Source: Aspergillus flavus
Lineage: Eukaryota > Ascomycota > Eurotiomycetes > Eurotiales > Aspergillaceae
DNA length: 64,000 nt
Assembly: GCF_009017415.1 (NCBI RefSeq)
Contig: NC_092403.1
Location: forward strand, 186,001 to 250,000
Direction: 5' to 3'
The notes under the pieces: generated by a model
What the model was told of the DNA's origin: nothing
Databases searched by the model: none
Seen by the model: only the letters and a program-made list of their open reading frames with translations
Shown: positions 20,521-30,187 of the stretch, piece by piece
Position numbering within the stretch: position 1 is the first letter of the stretch
Layout of the letters: every line of letters begins with the position of its first letter
Made by a program: the position numbers and the translations under genes

Positions 20521-21091
20521 CTAGCATCCACACATCTGCGTGGTAGGAGTGGCGCATAACGCAGCCTCCTTCTTACGACGGTTGTCCAAGACTCCATTGA
20601 GGGTATTGGTATGAGGGAGATCCGCGCAGATGCTGTCGAAATTCTTACTTGTCATTGCTGCGGTCCACGCCTGCTGCAGACCACCACAGCCAGTGTTAAA
20701 TGCATAGCTGACAAGGGCGCCATACTGATTGGCGTTGAGAGCCTTGGCATTTGGCAGTGCGCATACACACTGCTCAAAGCCGGCCAGATCCTTTTGTAAG
20801 ATCTCATCACCTTGAGCATTGCTGATCGGCGCCTTGATGCTGTCGCAGTCCTGTTTCGCGACACAATCGTGACCGTAGCCTGAGAAGTTAGGATAAGAGC
20901 GAAGGGAGTCGGGATAGAAAGGACATACCAATGGTCTTGTGGCCCATCATATCGTAGAAGTCGGCGCGGAAGCCCTCAACTTCACCGATGAGACTGACGG
21001 TAGCAGCGCTGGCGCCACGGCGAACAACTGTTGCTGGAAGCGCAACAGCGCTGAGGGTGAAGAGAGCAATTGCAGCGATGGAGAACTTCAT
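20521..21091 (-). CDS. Secreted GH24 (phage-type) lysozyme
   Basis: Exons 21091-20929 and 20879-20521 (49 bp intron) give 173 residues. A signal peptide MKFSIAAIALFTLSAVALP is followed by a GH24 muramidase domain. VEGFRADFYDMMGHKTIGYGH carries the catalytic Glu39 and the substrate-cleft TIGYGH, which is created across the splice. Later, NQYGALVSYAFNTGCGG and the closing NRRKKEAALC segment are typical of T4-lysozyme-like fungal enzymes. Eight cysteines suggest an extracellular disulphide-bonded protein. A minus-strand TATA box (21196-21203) lies 105 bp upstream. The likely role is cleaving bacterial peptidoglycan. It converges on the secreted ribonuclease gene. Confidence 0.93.
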
Positions 21092-21498
21092 TTTACTAGT
21101 TTGGTCAGGAGGATGCACGGGTAAAGTGGTTATTGTGGAATTTGTGGAAGCTCTGATCAGACTGGGTTGGTCAATCGAGGTCGGTGCTTTGCTCCCTTAT
21201 ATAGAATAACATGAACGGAGGCTACAGGCCTAGATACTTTATTCTCAAATCACTAGCTCATCTACCTGACGGCAGACCTCAGTGGCTCGACCCTGGCGAT
21301 CACTCCTATGTTTCGCCGATCCCCTTTTAGCTCAAAATGTTTCGTGTTTTGCCCCTAGGGCTTGCAGATCCTTTAATGAGATAGATGTCGATCCCAAGGT
21401 TTATACCATTTAAAGGGGTGTTTTCAGGAGCTATCACATTTTGGCATTGCTGTGGGGATATTCTCACAGCCCCTTTTCCGACGATCGACACCATGATA
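21092..21498 (-). promoter_or_regulatory. Promoter of the lysozyme gene
   Basis: The minus-strand TATA box TATATAAG is at 21196-21203. The rest of the 400 bp shows no gene; the short minus-strand frame at 21327-21521 has no domain. Confidence 0.5.
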
Positions 21499-22425
21499 CT
21501 AAACCAGGTACCGGCTTGCATACTCCTTCACTGACAAAACATTGACTCCGGATTCATGGTTCCACGTTGTAGACAAATCCCATGCAACACCACGACCCTC
21601 CCCAAAGACCACTTGATATTTATACAGCGAATTATCCGGTTCCTTTGCTAGATCGGCCTTTGCAGCCTCAACTGTTCGTACACTCTTTGTGAAAGTCCTT
21701 CCTGTGACATCCTCCACTATGCGCAACAGTTCCGCATAGCTAATCGTGTCGCCCGCAACGAAAGTCGGTCGGTTATCGAATGCTACATCTGGTTCCAGGC
21801 CGAGAACAATTTCCGCGGTGAGCTTTCCAATGTCCTCGGGTGCCGTCACAGTAACCTTCGTGTCCCAGCCGCCCAAGGCGCAGATCGAGCTATTTTCCAT
21901 ATCGACTACACCGAAGGAGGGTTCAAAGAGAAAGCTGATAAACATGCCCGTGGAAATAATTGTCCACCGGGTCTTTGTCTGAGAGCGAAGGAGGTCGCGA
22001 ACATCAAGCTGCTCATCGAAGAGATCCTGCGCGGATCCTCGTCCAATAATGTCATAATCCACACCAAACTGCCAAGGGATATAGCGAGGGACTTCAGCGG
22101 CGAGTACAGCCTGCGTTACTTTGCTTTGTGTTCCACGACCGGCAACAAAACCTGTACAGCCGATGATTGTGTCGTATCCGCGGAAGGTTTGGGTCAGCGA
22201 TTCCTGAGAGTCCGCGACGAGGTCACCCGGAACAAGCTGAATGTTATGTTCGCGAAGTAGCGAGAGCTCCCGTACCTTTTGTGGTTGCGTGGACGCGATG
22301 CTGGAAGGTCGTAAGAGGACGGAAACAACAATGTTATTCAAGCGAGAATGCTGGGCGAGGGATAGTAGTACTTGCGTGCCTAGTTCTCCAGCCCCGAGAA
22401 CGAGAATTTTCTTGATTGATGACAT
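21499..22425 (-). CDS. NmrA-like / isoflavone-reductase-type NAD(P)-binding protein
   Basis: A single exon of 308 residues. The N-terminal dinucleotide loop is VLGAGELGTQVLLSL (GxGxxG at residues 11-16). FRGYDTIIGCTGF and RYIPWQFGVDYD are typical of the NmrA/isoflavone reductase group, and APEDIGKLTAEIVLG and VAGDTISYAELLRIVED mark the C-terminal part. The ATG at 22425 is chosen over the upstream 22488 because MSSIKKILVLGAG starts the fold directly, and a minus-strand TATA box (22532-22538) lies 107 bp upstream. The group includes both redox enzymes and regulators that sense NADP. The substrate is unknown. Confidence 0.88.
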   Translation of the reverse strand: MSSIKKILVLGAGELGTQVLLSLAQHSRLNNIVVSVLLRPSSIASTQPQKVRELSLLREHNIQLVPGDLVADSQESLTQTFRGYDTIIGCTGFVAGRGTQSKVTQAVLAAEVPRYIPWQFGVDYDIIGRGSAQDLFDEQLDVRDLLRSQTKTRWTIISTGMFISFLFEPSFGVVDMENSSICALGGWDTKVTVTAPEDIGKLTAEIVLGLEPDVAFDNRPTFVAGDTISYAELLRIVEDVTGRTFTKSVRTVEAAKADLAKEPDNSLYKYQVVFGEGRGVAWDLSTTWNHESGVNVLSVKEYASRYLV

Positions 22426-22891
22426 GTTCGGGTTATGGATGTACAGCAGTATCTGGGTAAGTCCTCGTCCTGGACACAGCGTTCGCATGTTTTGTATAGA
22501 CTAGCCCGTGCATATTATTAATACTCGGAGACTTTATACGGAGACATATGTGAGGATTACATCGGGTGATCGGGGAGATTGGAAAACTCCGCTCCGATCC
22601 CGAGCATCTGAGATTCCTCTTTGGCATCGTGCTCAACATCTACCCTACCAGATCGTCTGAAGCTAGATTGTGTAATCACCCAATCCTGTAGGATTGTGAT
22701 ATCATGGCAGTAACCGTCAAGTCAGCCCCCACGCTCAGTCCACGTAAGATTCCTCTAGGACTTTCGGGATCTTTCTAGAATGCGTATGGCTCATATTCAA
22801 GATAAAAGATCATTAAAAAGCTCGGGATGGACTAGTTATTCGTATACATTCTTTTCTAGGATAAACAAGAACCGAAAACAACGAACCAACC
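22426..22891. promoter_or_regulatory. Divergent promoter between the NmrA-like and GFA genes
   Basis: A 466 bp interval with a minus-strand TATA box (TATAAAG, 22532-22538) for the NmrA-like gene. No TATA box is obvious for the GFA gene. Confidence 0.45.
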
Positions 22892-23410
22892 ATGGCCGAA
22901 ACAACCCCACAACCACCCACAATCAACGGATCCTGTCTCTGCGGAACAATCAAATACCACATCACCGGAAGCCCAGCCCTCAAGATACTCTGCTACTGCC
23001 AAAACTGTCGGAAATCGACCGGGTCGTTGGGAATGGCCAACAGCATATATCACCGCTCGGTAAGCCTCCTGACACTTGCTGTCAAATAATGATCACTCAC
23101 TAACAGTATACAGAACCTAACCATATCCCAAGGCCACGATACACTTCGCACATACAAGGATAGCGCAACTGATAGCGGTTCACCTGTTGACAGGTCATTC
23201 TGCGGGAATTGCGGGTCGAATCTCTTCTGCGAGAACAAGGAGAAGGGGCCGGGACTTGTGATCGTGACATCGGGTACGATGGATTTGGAGGATGGACAAT
23301 CTTGGCAGCCGGTGATGGAGTTTTATTGCAAGGATAAGAAGACTTGGTTGGAGACGAACCTGGAGACGAAGAAGTTTGAAACTGTTCCGACGACGTTAGA
23401 AAATCTGTGA
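22892..23410 (+). CDS. GFA / CENP-V family zinc-binding protein
   Basis: Exons 22892-23059 and 23114-23410 (54 bp intron) give 154 residues, the usual size of the GFA family (PF04828). Zinc ligands occur in the expected order: SCLCG (Cys15, Cys17), CYCQNC (Cys34, Cys36, Cys39) and FCGNCG (Cys86, Cys89). The acceptor was chosen at the second of two close AGs because it alone keeps frame into NLTISQGHDTLRTYKDS. Family members are named after glutathione-dependent formaldehyde activation, but the fungal ones are mostly uncharacterised. Confidence 0.9.
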
Positions 23411-23838
23411 TTGTATTGTAGGTGGGACTTTGGAGTAAGGGTTGCTGATCTTGGTGTTGTGAGGGGGTTTATACAGTGAGTAAGCCTTGTTTGTGGAGTT
23501 GAGTATGGTTACGCCGGTATATAGGGCATTAGGCCAACTATTTGATGCTTCGTTCGAGCATATAAGTGCAGCTAAGCAGCAGTGATGCCTCTTCTCTGGC
23601 GATCATGGTGGTTCGGTTAGTATTTCCAATTACGTCCAAAGCTTCGAGATATAAATGTAAATTGAATAAGTTCCTTAAGGTGAGAGAACTGCAAATGAGA
23701 GGAAAGGTAGTAGTTCTATATGTTACTCCACAAAATACCAACCCGGAGTATTATCGCCAATCCTCCTATTAACAGCCTACAGTACACTTAAACCGTGACT
23801 TGCACAATGAACTATGCGACTAGATCGCCGGCATGCGG
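23411..23838. other. Intergenic between convergent genes
   Basis: About 430 bp containing the 3' ends of the GFA and reductase genes. No coding signal is recognised. Confidence 0.45.
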
Positions 23839-25224
23839 TCACAGCTTACTGACTCTTTGCTGGTCTCCAAACCTGTGGTCAGAGGTTCTCGTGGCTAGCC
23901 ACGCCTTTTCATCTTTTGGAGCCGTGCGGTCAAAAATATAGCGAAAGTGTTGCACCTGTTTCGGCAAGAGGTCGCTTACTTTGACTCGGCTGAAGAGCTG
24001 AAGTTCTTCACGTTCTTCGGGTGAGAGAGCGTTTGATAATTTCACAGTTCGCCTTTCCGAGAAGGCATATGAGACTCCAAGTAGGTTATACCGACGGCAT
24101 AGAAAATGCTGATTCGGAGACCGCCAACCATTTGGATCCCACACCAGTTTCAGATCCCAGGGGATCGGCCGGAATTGCATTGCTTGCTCCCAGACGTCGC
24201 GCGTTTTATATCTTGCCCTCTCGCCGCTCACAGCATGGATGCAGCCAGTTGTACCGGCAGCAACGTGGGTGATAAGTCGGTCGGCGACGACATCAGCAGG
24301 GACTCCATCCAAGGTTGCCTGTGAGTCAGGGTCGGTCAAGTTTGTTCCAATGCGCATATCCCGCGACGTGCTCAATGCCATCCCAGCCGCGAACATAAGC
24401 AATGGAGCGGATAGAGGGAGACAAAAGCCGGGGTATGGTACACTTTGGGAAGGCCCGATAATCGATGGACGAACCATAAGCAACTTGTTCGTCGCCCTAT
24501 GGTCTTGAAAGCGCCGAACGAGGAGTCGCTCAGTCAAGTTCTTAGCGTACGCGTATGGCCAAGGGAAATCATGCGCCTCATACACCTTGCTAGTGCCGTG
24601 TTTTTCAACCTCGGATAATTCCTCTATGACACTCGCTGAGCTGCCCGGATCATATATTCTCTCATCGACTTCAATGTCACTAGTGTGACCTGAAGGGCCG
24701 AGGTGACCGTTCGCGTATGCTGTGGAGACATATACAAACCGGTCAAGCTTTGGACATGAGAGAGCAAAGCCACCAATCATATCACTGGCCCGAATGATGA
24801 CATCGAACAGACCGGCAAGAGGTTTAGCAAGGTTGATTGAAGATGCCGCATGAATAATTACATGCACATGTGTTCGCACCATGTCAAGTGTATCCTTCGT
24901 TAGGCCCATGTCTGGCAGGAGGATGTCGCCATCGAATGCTGTAACTCGCGATGGGTCGCATAGGGTGTTCAATATCGGTTCAGGTAACCATTGAGTCCAG
25001 CTAGATCGCAAGCGTCTACGCACGACGTAAGTTAGCTTTCCTCTAGTTGACATTATTTTGGACAGAACTGACTCCGGGCCTCCTCTGCAAAGCACATAGA
25101 CATGCTGGACTTCGCACAGGGTCACTAAGCGATAAATGATTACCGTGCCTAGAAACCCCGGTGCTCCTGTGACGAAGATGGATTTCTTCTCGTAGTATTC
25201 GAACATCTTGAATGTGCTGTTCAA
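23839..25224 (-). CDS. Fatty acyl-CoA reductase-like protein (NAD_binding_4 domain)
   Basis: A single exon of 461 residues. It opens with FVTGAPGFLGTVIIYRL, the NAD(P)-binding loop of the male-sterility / fatty acyl-CoA reductase family (PF07993). VYVSTAYANG gives the Ser/Thr region and YAYAKNLTE the Tyr-x-x-x-Lys catalytic pair, followed by MVRPSIIGPS. The alternative start MFEYYEKKS (25206) is equally possible. The C-terminal half (KYIFD-type segment RYIFDRTAP) resembles the FAR_C end. The expected reaction is NADPH-dependent reduction of an acyl thioester to alcohol or aldehyde. It lies in the same orientation as the SEC14 gene to its right, 755 bp away. Confidence 0.85.
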   Translation of the reverse strand: MNSTFKMFEYYEKKSIFVTGAPGFLGTVIIYRLVTLCEVQHVYVLCRGGPESVLSKIMSTRGKLTYVVRRRLRSSWTQWLPEPILNTLCDPSRVTAFDGDILLPDMGLTKDTLDMVRTHVHVIIHAASSINLAKPLAGLFDVIIRASDMIGGFALSCPKLDRFVYVSTAYANGHLGPSGHTSDIEVDERIYDPGSSASVIEELSEVEKHGTSKVYEAHDFPWPYAYAKNLTERLLVRRFQDHRATNKLLMVRPSIIGPSQSVPYPGFCLPLSAPLLMFAAGMALSTSRDMRIGTNLTDPDSQATLDGVPADVVADRLITHVAAGTTGCIHAVSGERARYKTRDVWEQAMQFRPIPWDLKLVWDPNGWRSPNQHFLCRRYNLLGVSYAFSERRTVKLSNALSPEEREELQLFSRVKVSDLLPKQVQHFRYIFDRTAPKDEKAWLATRTSDHRFGDQQRVSKL

Positions 25225-25978
25225 TAGCTATGGCTTCAAAGCTCTAGAACGATTCCAAAGGCAAGTCAAACACGCCTCAGACGACCAAGGAAGAGTGGCA
25301 AAGGTGTTCTTTGATATGCTTATGATATATATTGTTGCTGAAATACCCTACTCCCAAATCTGATGGATGACGACATGCTGAATTTTCTTGGTCAGTACCT
25401 ATACATAGTTTGAGGATGAAAAAAGCGATCTAGTAGCTCTAGGGCAAGCTGTGGCTTGGCCATAGACGTAACTCATGCTGTTAGTTGGTGTAGAGTTTGC
25501 ATATCCTTGCTTGGATATTTATACCCGGGTTCTAGAAACAGGAATTCCTACAGAGCCGAAAGTAAATTGCTGATGCTACATACCCGATAGATACATTGCC
25601 ACCACATTTTGCTTAGATACTTGATGTGTCTAACGTAGTAGTATTTTCCGAGTAATAGAATTCAGGTTGCTTGGTGCTAATTACATCAGATGCACTTAGG
25701 GTTAGAATGATCTAGAGGATTCATGACTACCTAGGTTCTACCTGACGCGACGGTTGTTTGTTAGTCCGGCTGAACTAGCATCTATGTATGTTCTATGCTA
25801 TATTTATAAATTATGCGAATTGACAGAGCTTCTACGATTGAAATGGCGACAATTGCCTGGAGTGTCGTCGGTGCAGGAGGAGCTATTATCCTGGCTATCT
25901 TTTATCATACCGTTCGGGGAAAGAGTAGTAACGAGGACCTGTCATGGACGTGCCTATCAAATGCTTGAGTGAAGACGT
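25225..25978. other. Intergenic, no gene seen
   Basis: About 750 bp with AT-rich stretches. It holds the promoter of the reductase and the 3' end of the SEC14 gene. The plus-strand frame at 25754-25972 shows no domain. Confidence 0.45.
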
Positions 25979-27144
25979 TTACTTTAGCTTTCTAAGAACA
26001 GCAATCTCTTCAGTTCTTTCAATACCCCCGACACACCCTGTCGCTATTGCTTTTCTATCTTCCCCATCTTCGATCCACTTTAGAGGTCCAGGAGGAAGAG
26101 AGCTCTCGGAATTAATCCAAGATAGAGTCTGACGAATGCCCTCATCCAGATCAGGAAGCATGCCGTTTTGGAAAACAAATTCCCCCCCGAATTGTTTGGG
26201 AATGTTGACGTGATCGATGCATTTTTCCAATGTGGAGTACACCTCGGCCGATTTCAAAACCACCAGCTTCTCTGCTGTTCGAGGATCCACGAAGTTCTTA
26301 ACAATGTTCCACATCATAGCAAACGAGGACGGGGCATTGCAGAGCTGTATAATTAGTGTTATGCCGCTAGTAAAGAATTGTGACTTACAATAATATGGCT
26401 AATCGTTTCAGGATAGCAAGTCGCTAAGATCCAGCTAACTTCCTGTGCAAAATCTCTCATATCCCACACCTGCTTCAACGATAGCGCAGACCCATCGACC
26501 AGATAAGTCGACTTCGTCACTGGAATAGAACTGTCCGGCCGATCATTCATCGCTGTACAGAGCGGCAAGATAAATCGCGTCAGGCTATCGTGAAAAACAC
26601 AGACACGCTGTGCCATATCGGGAGATGAAGTCGCTGATGCATCCGCACATGGTATATTGCGAGTTTGTCTCCATCGAGTCATGGCCTCGTTCTTCAGATA
26701 AGCTAAATCGATCATCAAGATGGGTTGGCCTTGTTTGTCACGACGACCGGTCCAGTGAGGGTACTACACTACCTGAATGATTAGAGACAGACATAGAAAG
26801 AGAAAGAGACGTACCAATCGCCTCGTATCTTCATAATCGTCCACTGAAATGACATTGTAGAATGCGTGCACATTTTTCTCCGCGTGGAATGCAGTCGCTT
26901 CCTGGAACTGCTTGAGAGCGTCGTGCGGCTTCATTCTCCGTGCTTGGAGGAAGCGTCTACCCCATTAACAGGTCTGTATATTGAATGTCAGAGGATCCAC
27001 CTACAGCAACGCTGTCTCATCGTTGATTCCATCGACAACATCGTTTCCACTTAATTCGCTCGGTCGTTTCAAGAGGCCTTGTTCGATGCATAGCTGGCTG
27101 AATGTGGCCAGGGCAGCTGCCTCATCCGCGTTAAGGCTATGCAT
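25979..27144 (-). CDS. SEC14-like phosphatidylinositol/lipid transfer protein (CRAL-TRIO)
   Basis: Four exons, 27144-27005, 26956-26815, 26763-26389 and 26344-25979, with introns of 48, 51 and 44 bp, join in frame to 340 residues. The N-terminal CRAL-TRIO-N helix bundle includes DETALLRFLQARRMKPHDAL, part of which is created by the first splice. LYPHWTGRRDKQGQPILMID is formed across the second splice and is strongly typical of Sec14. The third splice gives SHIILCNAPSSFAMMW, then VKNFVDPRTAEKLVVL. The family moves phosphatidylinositol and phosphatidylcholine between membranes in the cytosol. All motifs are kept. Its promoter region is shared with the divergent prenyltransferase gene. Confidence 0.92.
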
Positions 27145-27252
27145 TGTGCCACACAATTGCTAAGAAGTCAAGAGTGAAGAGTGGATGGGATATGAGAATT
27201 CGGTTCAGCTCAACCTGACTAGTAAGCGAGTCACTACGAGCCGGGAAAATAA

Positions 27253-27280
27253 GGAGGAGGAGGAGGAGGAGGAGGAGGAG
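27253..27280. repeat. (GGA)n microsatellite
   Basis: About nine uninterrupted GGA units on the plus strand. It lies roughly 110 bp upstream of the SEC14 start, within its promoter or 5' leader (as TCC units on the transcribed side). Simple repeats of this kind vary in length between strains. Confidence 0.9.
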
Positions 27281-27764
27281 TGCGTTGTCAGACAACGTGT
27301 CAGGAGCGGTGTGCTTTGCATTGTATTTATGTGCAGCCAACCCTTGCTGCCGGGGTTCGGTTAACCTGCATACACAGGGATAGCCGGTATTGGTACTCAA
27401 GACTTCCACCTGCATATGTGGAGCTCTAGCCGGAACCCATGATATGACACCTCACATCGGACTAAGACGAGCGCAGGGGATTCGCGAACGTGTGTTCAGG
27501 AGCCCATCCATCAACGAAAAATGCTGAAGAGCGCTTGGAGAAGCGTGTGTCTCATATACGGACTTCTCTCTCTTCCCAGGAAACTCGGCTTCCCACCATC
27601 TGCGCAATGATTGGTTGAGGGATAAGCAGGTGTTCGATAATGAGTTGGAGCTAACAGAGAGGGTACAGCTAGACTGACTATAAAATTTACTCTATATGGA
27701 TGTAGTATAGTGCGACACTTAAAAAGCTCAATGATAGGCTTATCGAGAACCTATAGGTAATTAT

Positions 27765-27799
27765 TTAAACCCCCGCACTAGTCAGATGTGGGGGTTTAA
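27765..27799 (+). promoter_or_regulatory. Inverted repeat / RNA hairpin upstream of the prenyltransferase gene
   Basis: Arms 27765-27777 and 27787-27799 pair over 13 bp with one G-U wobble (TTAAACCCCCGCA against TGTGGGGGTTTAA), leaving a 9-base loop. It ends about 80 bases before the prenyltransferase ATG at 27879. It could be a leader hairpin, a protein-binding palindrome, or the terminal inverted repeat of a small lost transposon. No target-site duplication is recognised. Confidence 0.7.
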
Positions 27800-27810
27800 T
27801 AAATTAAACA

Positions 27811-27862
27811 TTTTCTCCCTTTTCTCCCTTTTCTTCTCTTTTCTTTTTTCTTCTTTTCTTTT
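27811..27862 (+). promoter_or_regulatory. Pyrimidine-rich leader of the prenyltransferase gene
   Basis: A 52-base tract of almost only C and T, with repeated TTTTCTCCC and CTTTT units, ends 16 bases before the ATG. CT-rich tracts just before the start are typical of core promoters or leaders of well-expressed filamentous-fungal genes. Confidence 0.6.
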
Positions 27863-27878
27863 AAGAGAAAGCTGTACA

Positions 27879-29335
27879 ATGACTTCTGACAGCCTGTTAC
27901 AACTGGTAAACCCATTCTCTCTAGATTCTATAACTTCTAATTGATCAAAAGTTCAGCAACCCAGATTCTATCCCATCTGACCCAAGATGGAGTCACCTTC
28001 TGGCACCGTATCTCGGGAACGGTCTGATTCATGCCGCGACGTATAGCCTGGAGGAAATCCGCAAGCATGTTGACTTTTTCATCAAGCATATTGGTCCTCA
28101 TTTGGGCCCTGGTCCATTGGGAAAAGATGGCTACCAACCCCGGTATCCGTCGGCTATGACCGACGATTTGACGCCCTTTGAGCTCAGTCTGTGCTGGAAA
28201 GATCCAAAGCAACAGGGTAGGCCAATTGTTCGATTTGTCAGCGATATCATTCCTGCAGATGCGGAGAGAACTCGCATAGCGTCACTGCTGCAGTCGCAAC
28301 GGTTGATTGAAGCTCTACGGAACATTGCTGAGGATACCTCCGATCTTACGCTGCATATGTTGCCAGATATTTGGAAGGCCGTCTCCCACACTTTGAAGGT
28401 TTCTGAAACGCTCATCCACTCTGGCAGTTGCTCTCCATGCGGCTCATCCTCTGCCTTTATCGCCTTCGACCTAAAGAAGTCCGTCATCAGCGGTAAATTC
28501 TACTGGCGCCTACCGTTTTGTCTCGATGTCCCTGGAACACTAAACCTAATGGACCAGGTGTTCAGTGCCTGCTTTGCGGTCCACGAATTCTTCGGCTCAG
28601 CTGTTTTCAGCACGTCATGGCACCAGATCCGCGAACACATTCGCAATCATGCCGACACTCTCTTACCGCGCATGATATCCATCGATGCGACGGCCTTTCC
28701 AGCCCCCAGAATCAAAGTCTACGTGAACTGTCGCTTCCAGGGCGAGCGCAACTTTGACTCATGGGAACATCATCTCCGCTTCAACGACTCGGTTGCCTGC
28801 CCGGAGGATTTCCGATCGACTTGTCGTGATCTCTGGAATTCGCTGACAACAAATCCACCAGAGTGGGCCCAGACGCGACCAGATGCAGGACCAAGATCTT
28901 GCCTGTTGCTCTACGAGCTGACTGCGTCTTCTGCTAAAACCACCGATGAACAACGCCAGAAGCTATCTAGCAAGCTGTACATCATGTGTCAGGAGATTCC
29001 ACTCCCAGATTCGGTAATTGCGACACAGCTTCTTCGCCATTGTGAGCTGGCTGGAGATGCAGATATTCTCAAGTATGTTTGTCTATTTACCTTTGAAAAC
29101 AGTATAACTGACTGTGTAGATTCTTTGCCGCCGGAAGGAAACCCACTAATTTCATTTCCGAGTATGTCTACCCCGAGTGTGAAAATGATCGAGCTAACTG
29201 TGTAGAATCGGTCTTGCTCCACGTCAAGTAGGAACCGAAGTGTCGATCTATCTCAACCCGAGTTATTTTGCCAGGAAATCCTGGAATGTAGCAGAGGACG
29301 GATACATGGCCAAGCCTCGTATTACGCTCAGCTAA
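27879..29335 (+). CDS. DMATS-type aromatic prenyltransferase
   Basis: Four exons, 27879-27905, 27952-29072, 29120-29161 and 29206-29335, with introns of 46, 47 and 44 bp, give 439 residues, the normal length of the dimethylallyltryptophan synthase family. The tiny first exon (nine codons) reads MTSDSLLQL and joins to FSNPDSIPSDPRWSHLLAPYL. Family signs are the IGPHLGPGP segment, then DDLTPFELSLCW (substrate-side Glu), RPIVRFVSDI, and KVYVNCRF, DKSW-like and IYLNPSYF strands of the ABBA barrel. Introns 2 and 3 were placed because the 14-codon exon between them (FFAAGRKPTNFIS) restores the last repeat into IGLAPRQVGTEVSIYLNP. The enzyme would transfer a prenyl group to an indole or other aromatic. 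No NRPS or other partner core enzyme is nearby. Confidence 0.9.
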
Positions 29336-30187
29336 CAGTATTACCCGCATAATCTAGCCTATTTTTGCTCTCTGGCCCCCAATCGAGTCCTTAGATTTGG
29401 CAGAAATCGCGCAGCACCAAGTCATCTTTTCAATTGTTGTTGCATCACGTTTCTGCGGGCTTCGGGGGCATCTGGACGGATAGCAGATACGCGGTGCGTG
29501 TCTTCCCACACTTCTGTAGATATATTTACCATGTCTATATAAATGATTTGAGTGGGGTTGGATACAAGGAAGTTGGGCCTCCGAGAAGGAAGGATTGCTT
29601 ATTGATTACTAGGGCTGTAGAACTAGCAGATAGCGAGGAGGTATAGTCCAACTCATATGTCACTCACCAAAGATGAGACAATGCCCCGCCCTAGGGTTCG
29701 AATACGATATGATGACCAGTCCCGTCTATGCAGTGTGCATGAACCCATGCTTTGCTATTTTCGTTGGGGACTCTCACCAGACTACGGCACGCCGTATCTA
29801 AGTTTGAATAGGGCATTATGTATGGCTATCATGGAGCAACCGCAACAACAGTCCCAAAGGAGGGAGAGAATGGAGTGTGGGTTGAATGGATACACCAGGA
29901 CAATGACCAGTGAAAATGCTACGTAAAGCAAACGGAGACGACCAAGATATCAGTTCCACAATTCACACAAGATGTGCCTTATCTGACAACAATCTTAATA
30001 TTACAAAGTAAAATTGAGTAGCCCGGTGAAATACTTGCCGAGAACAAGGGAAAGTATGACTATACAGAATTAAAGAAAAGATGTTATAAGCGAGTGACAA
30101 GCACCATTCCAGCTCTGCCGGAAAGAATGCTGATTAGAGTACTGAAAAGATGCAGACCATGATGGGTATCGTAAGTGCATACATAGC
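29336..30187. other. Intergenic between convergent genes, no gene seen
   Basis: About 850 bp. Short plus-strand frames at 29434-29646 and 29657-29926 show no domain. Confidence 0.45.

Noticed and set aside
29690..29710. GGTTCGAAT, resembling a tRNA B box
   Set aside because: No A box or cloverleaf at the right distance.
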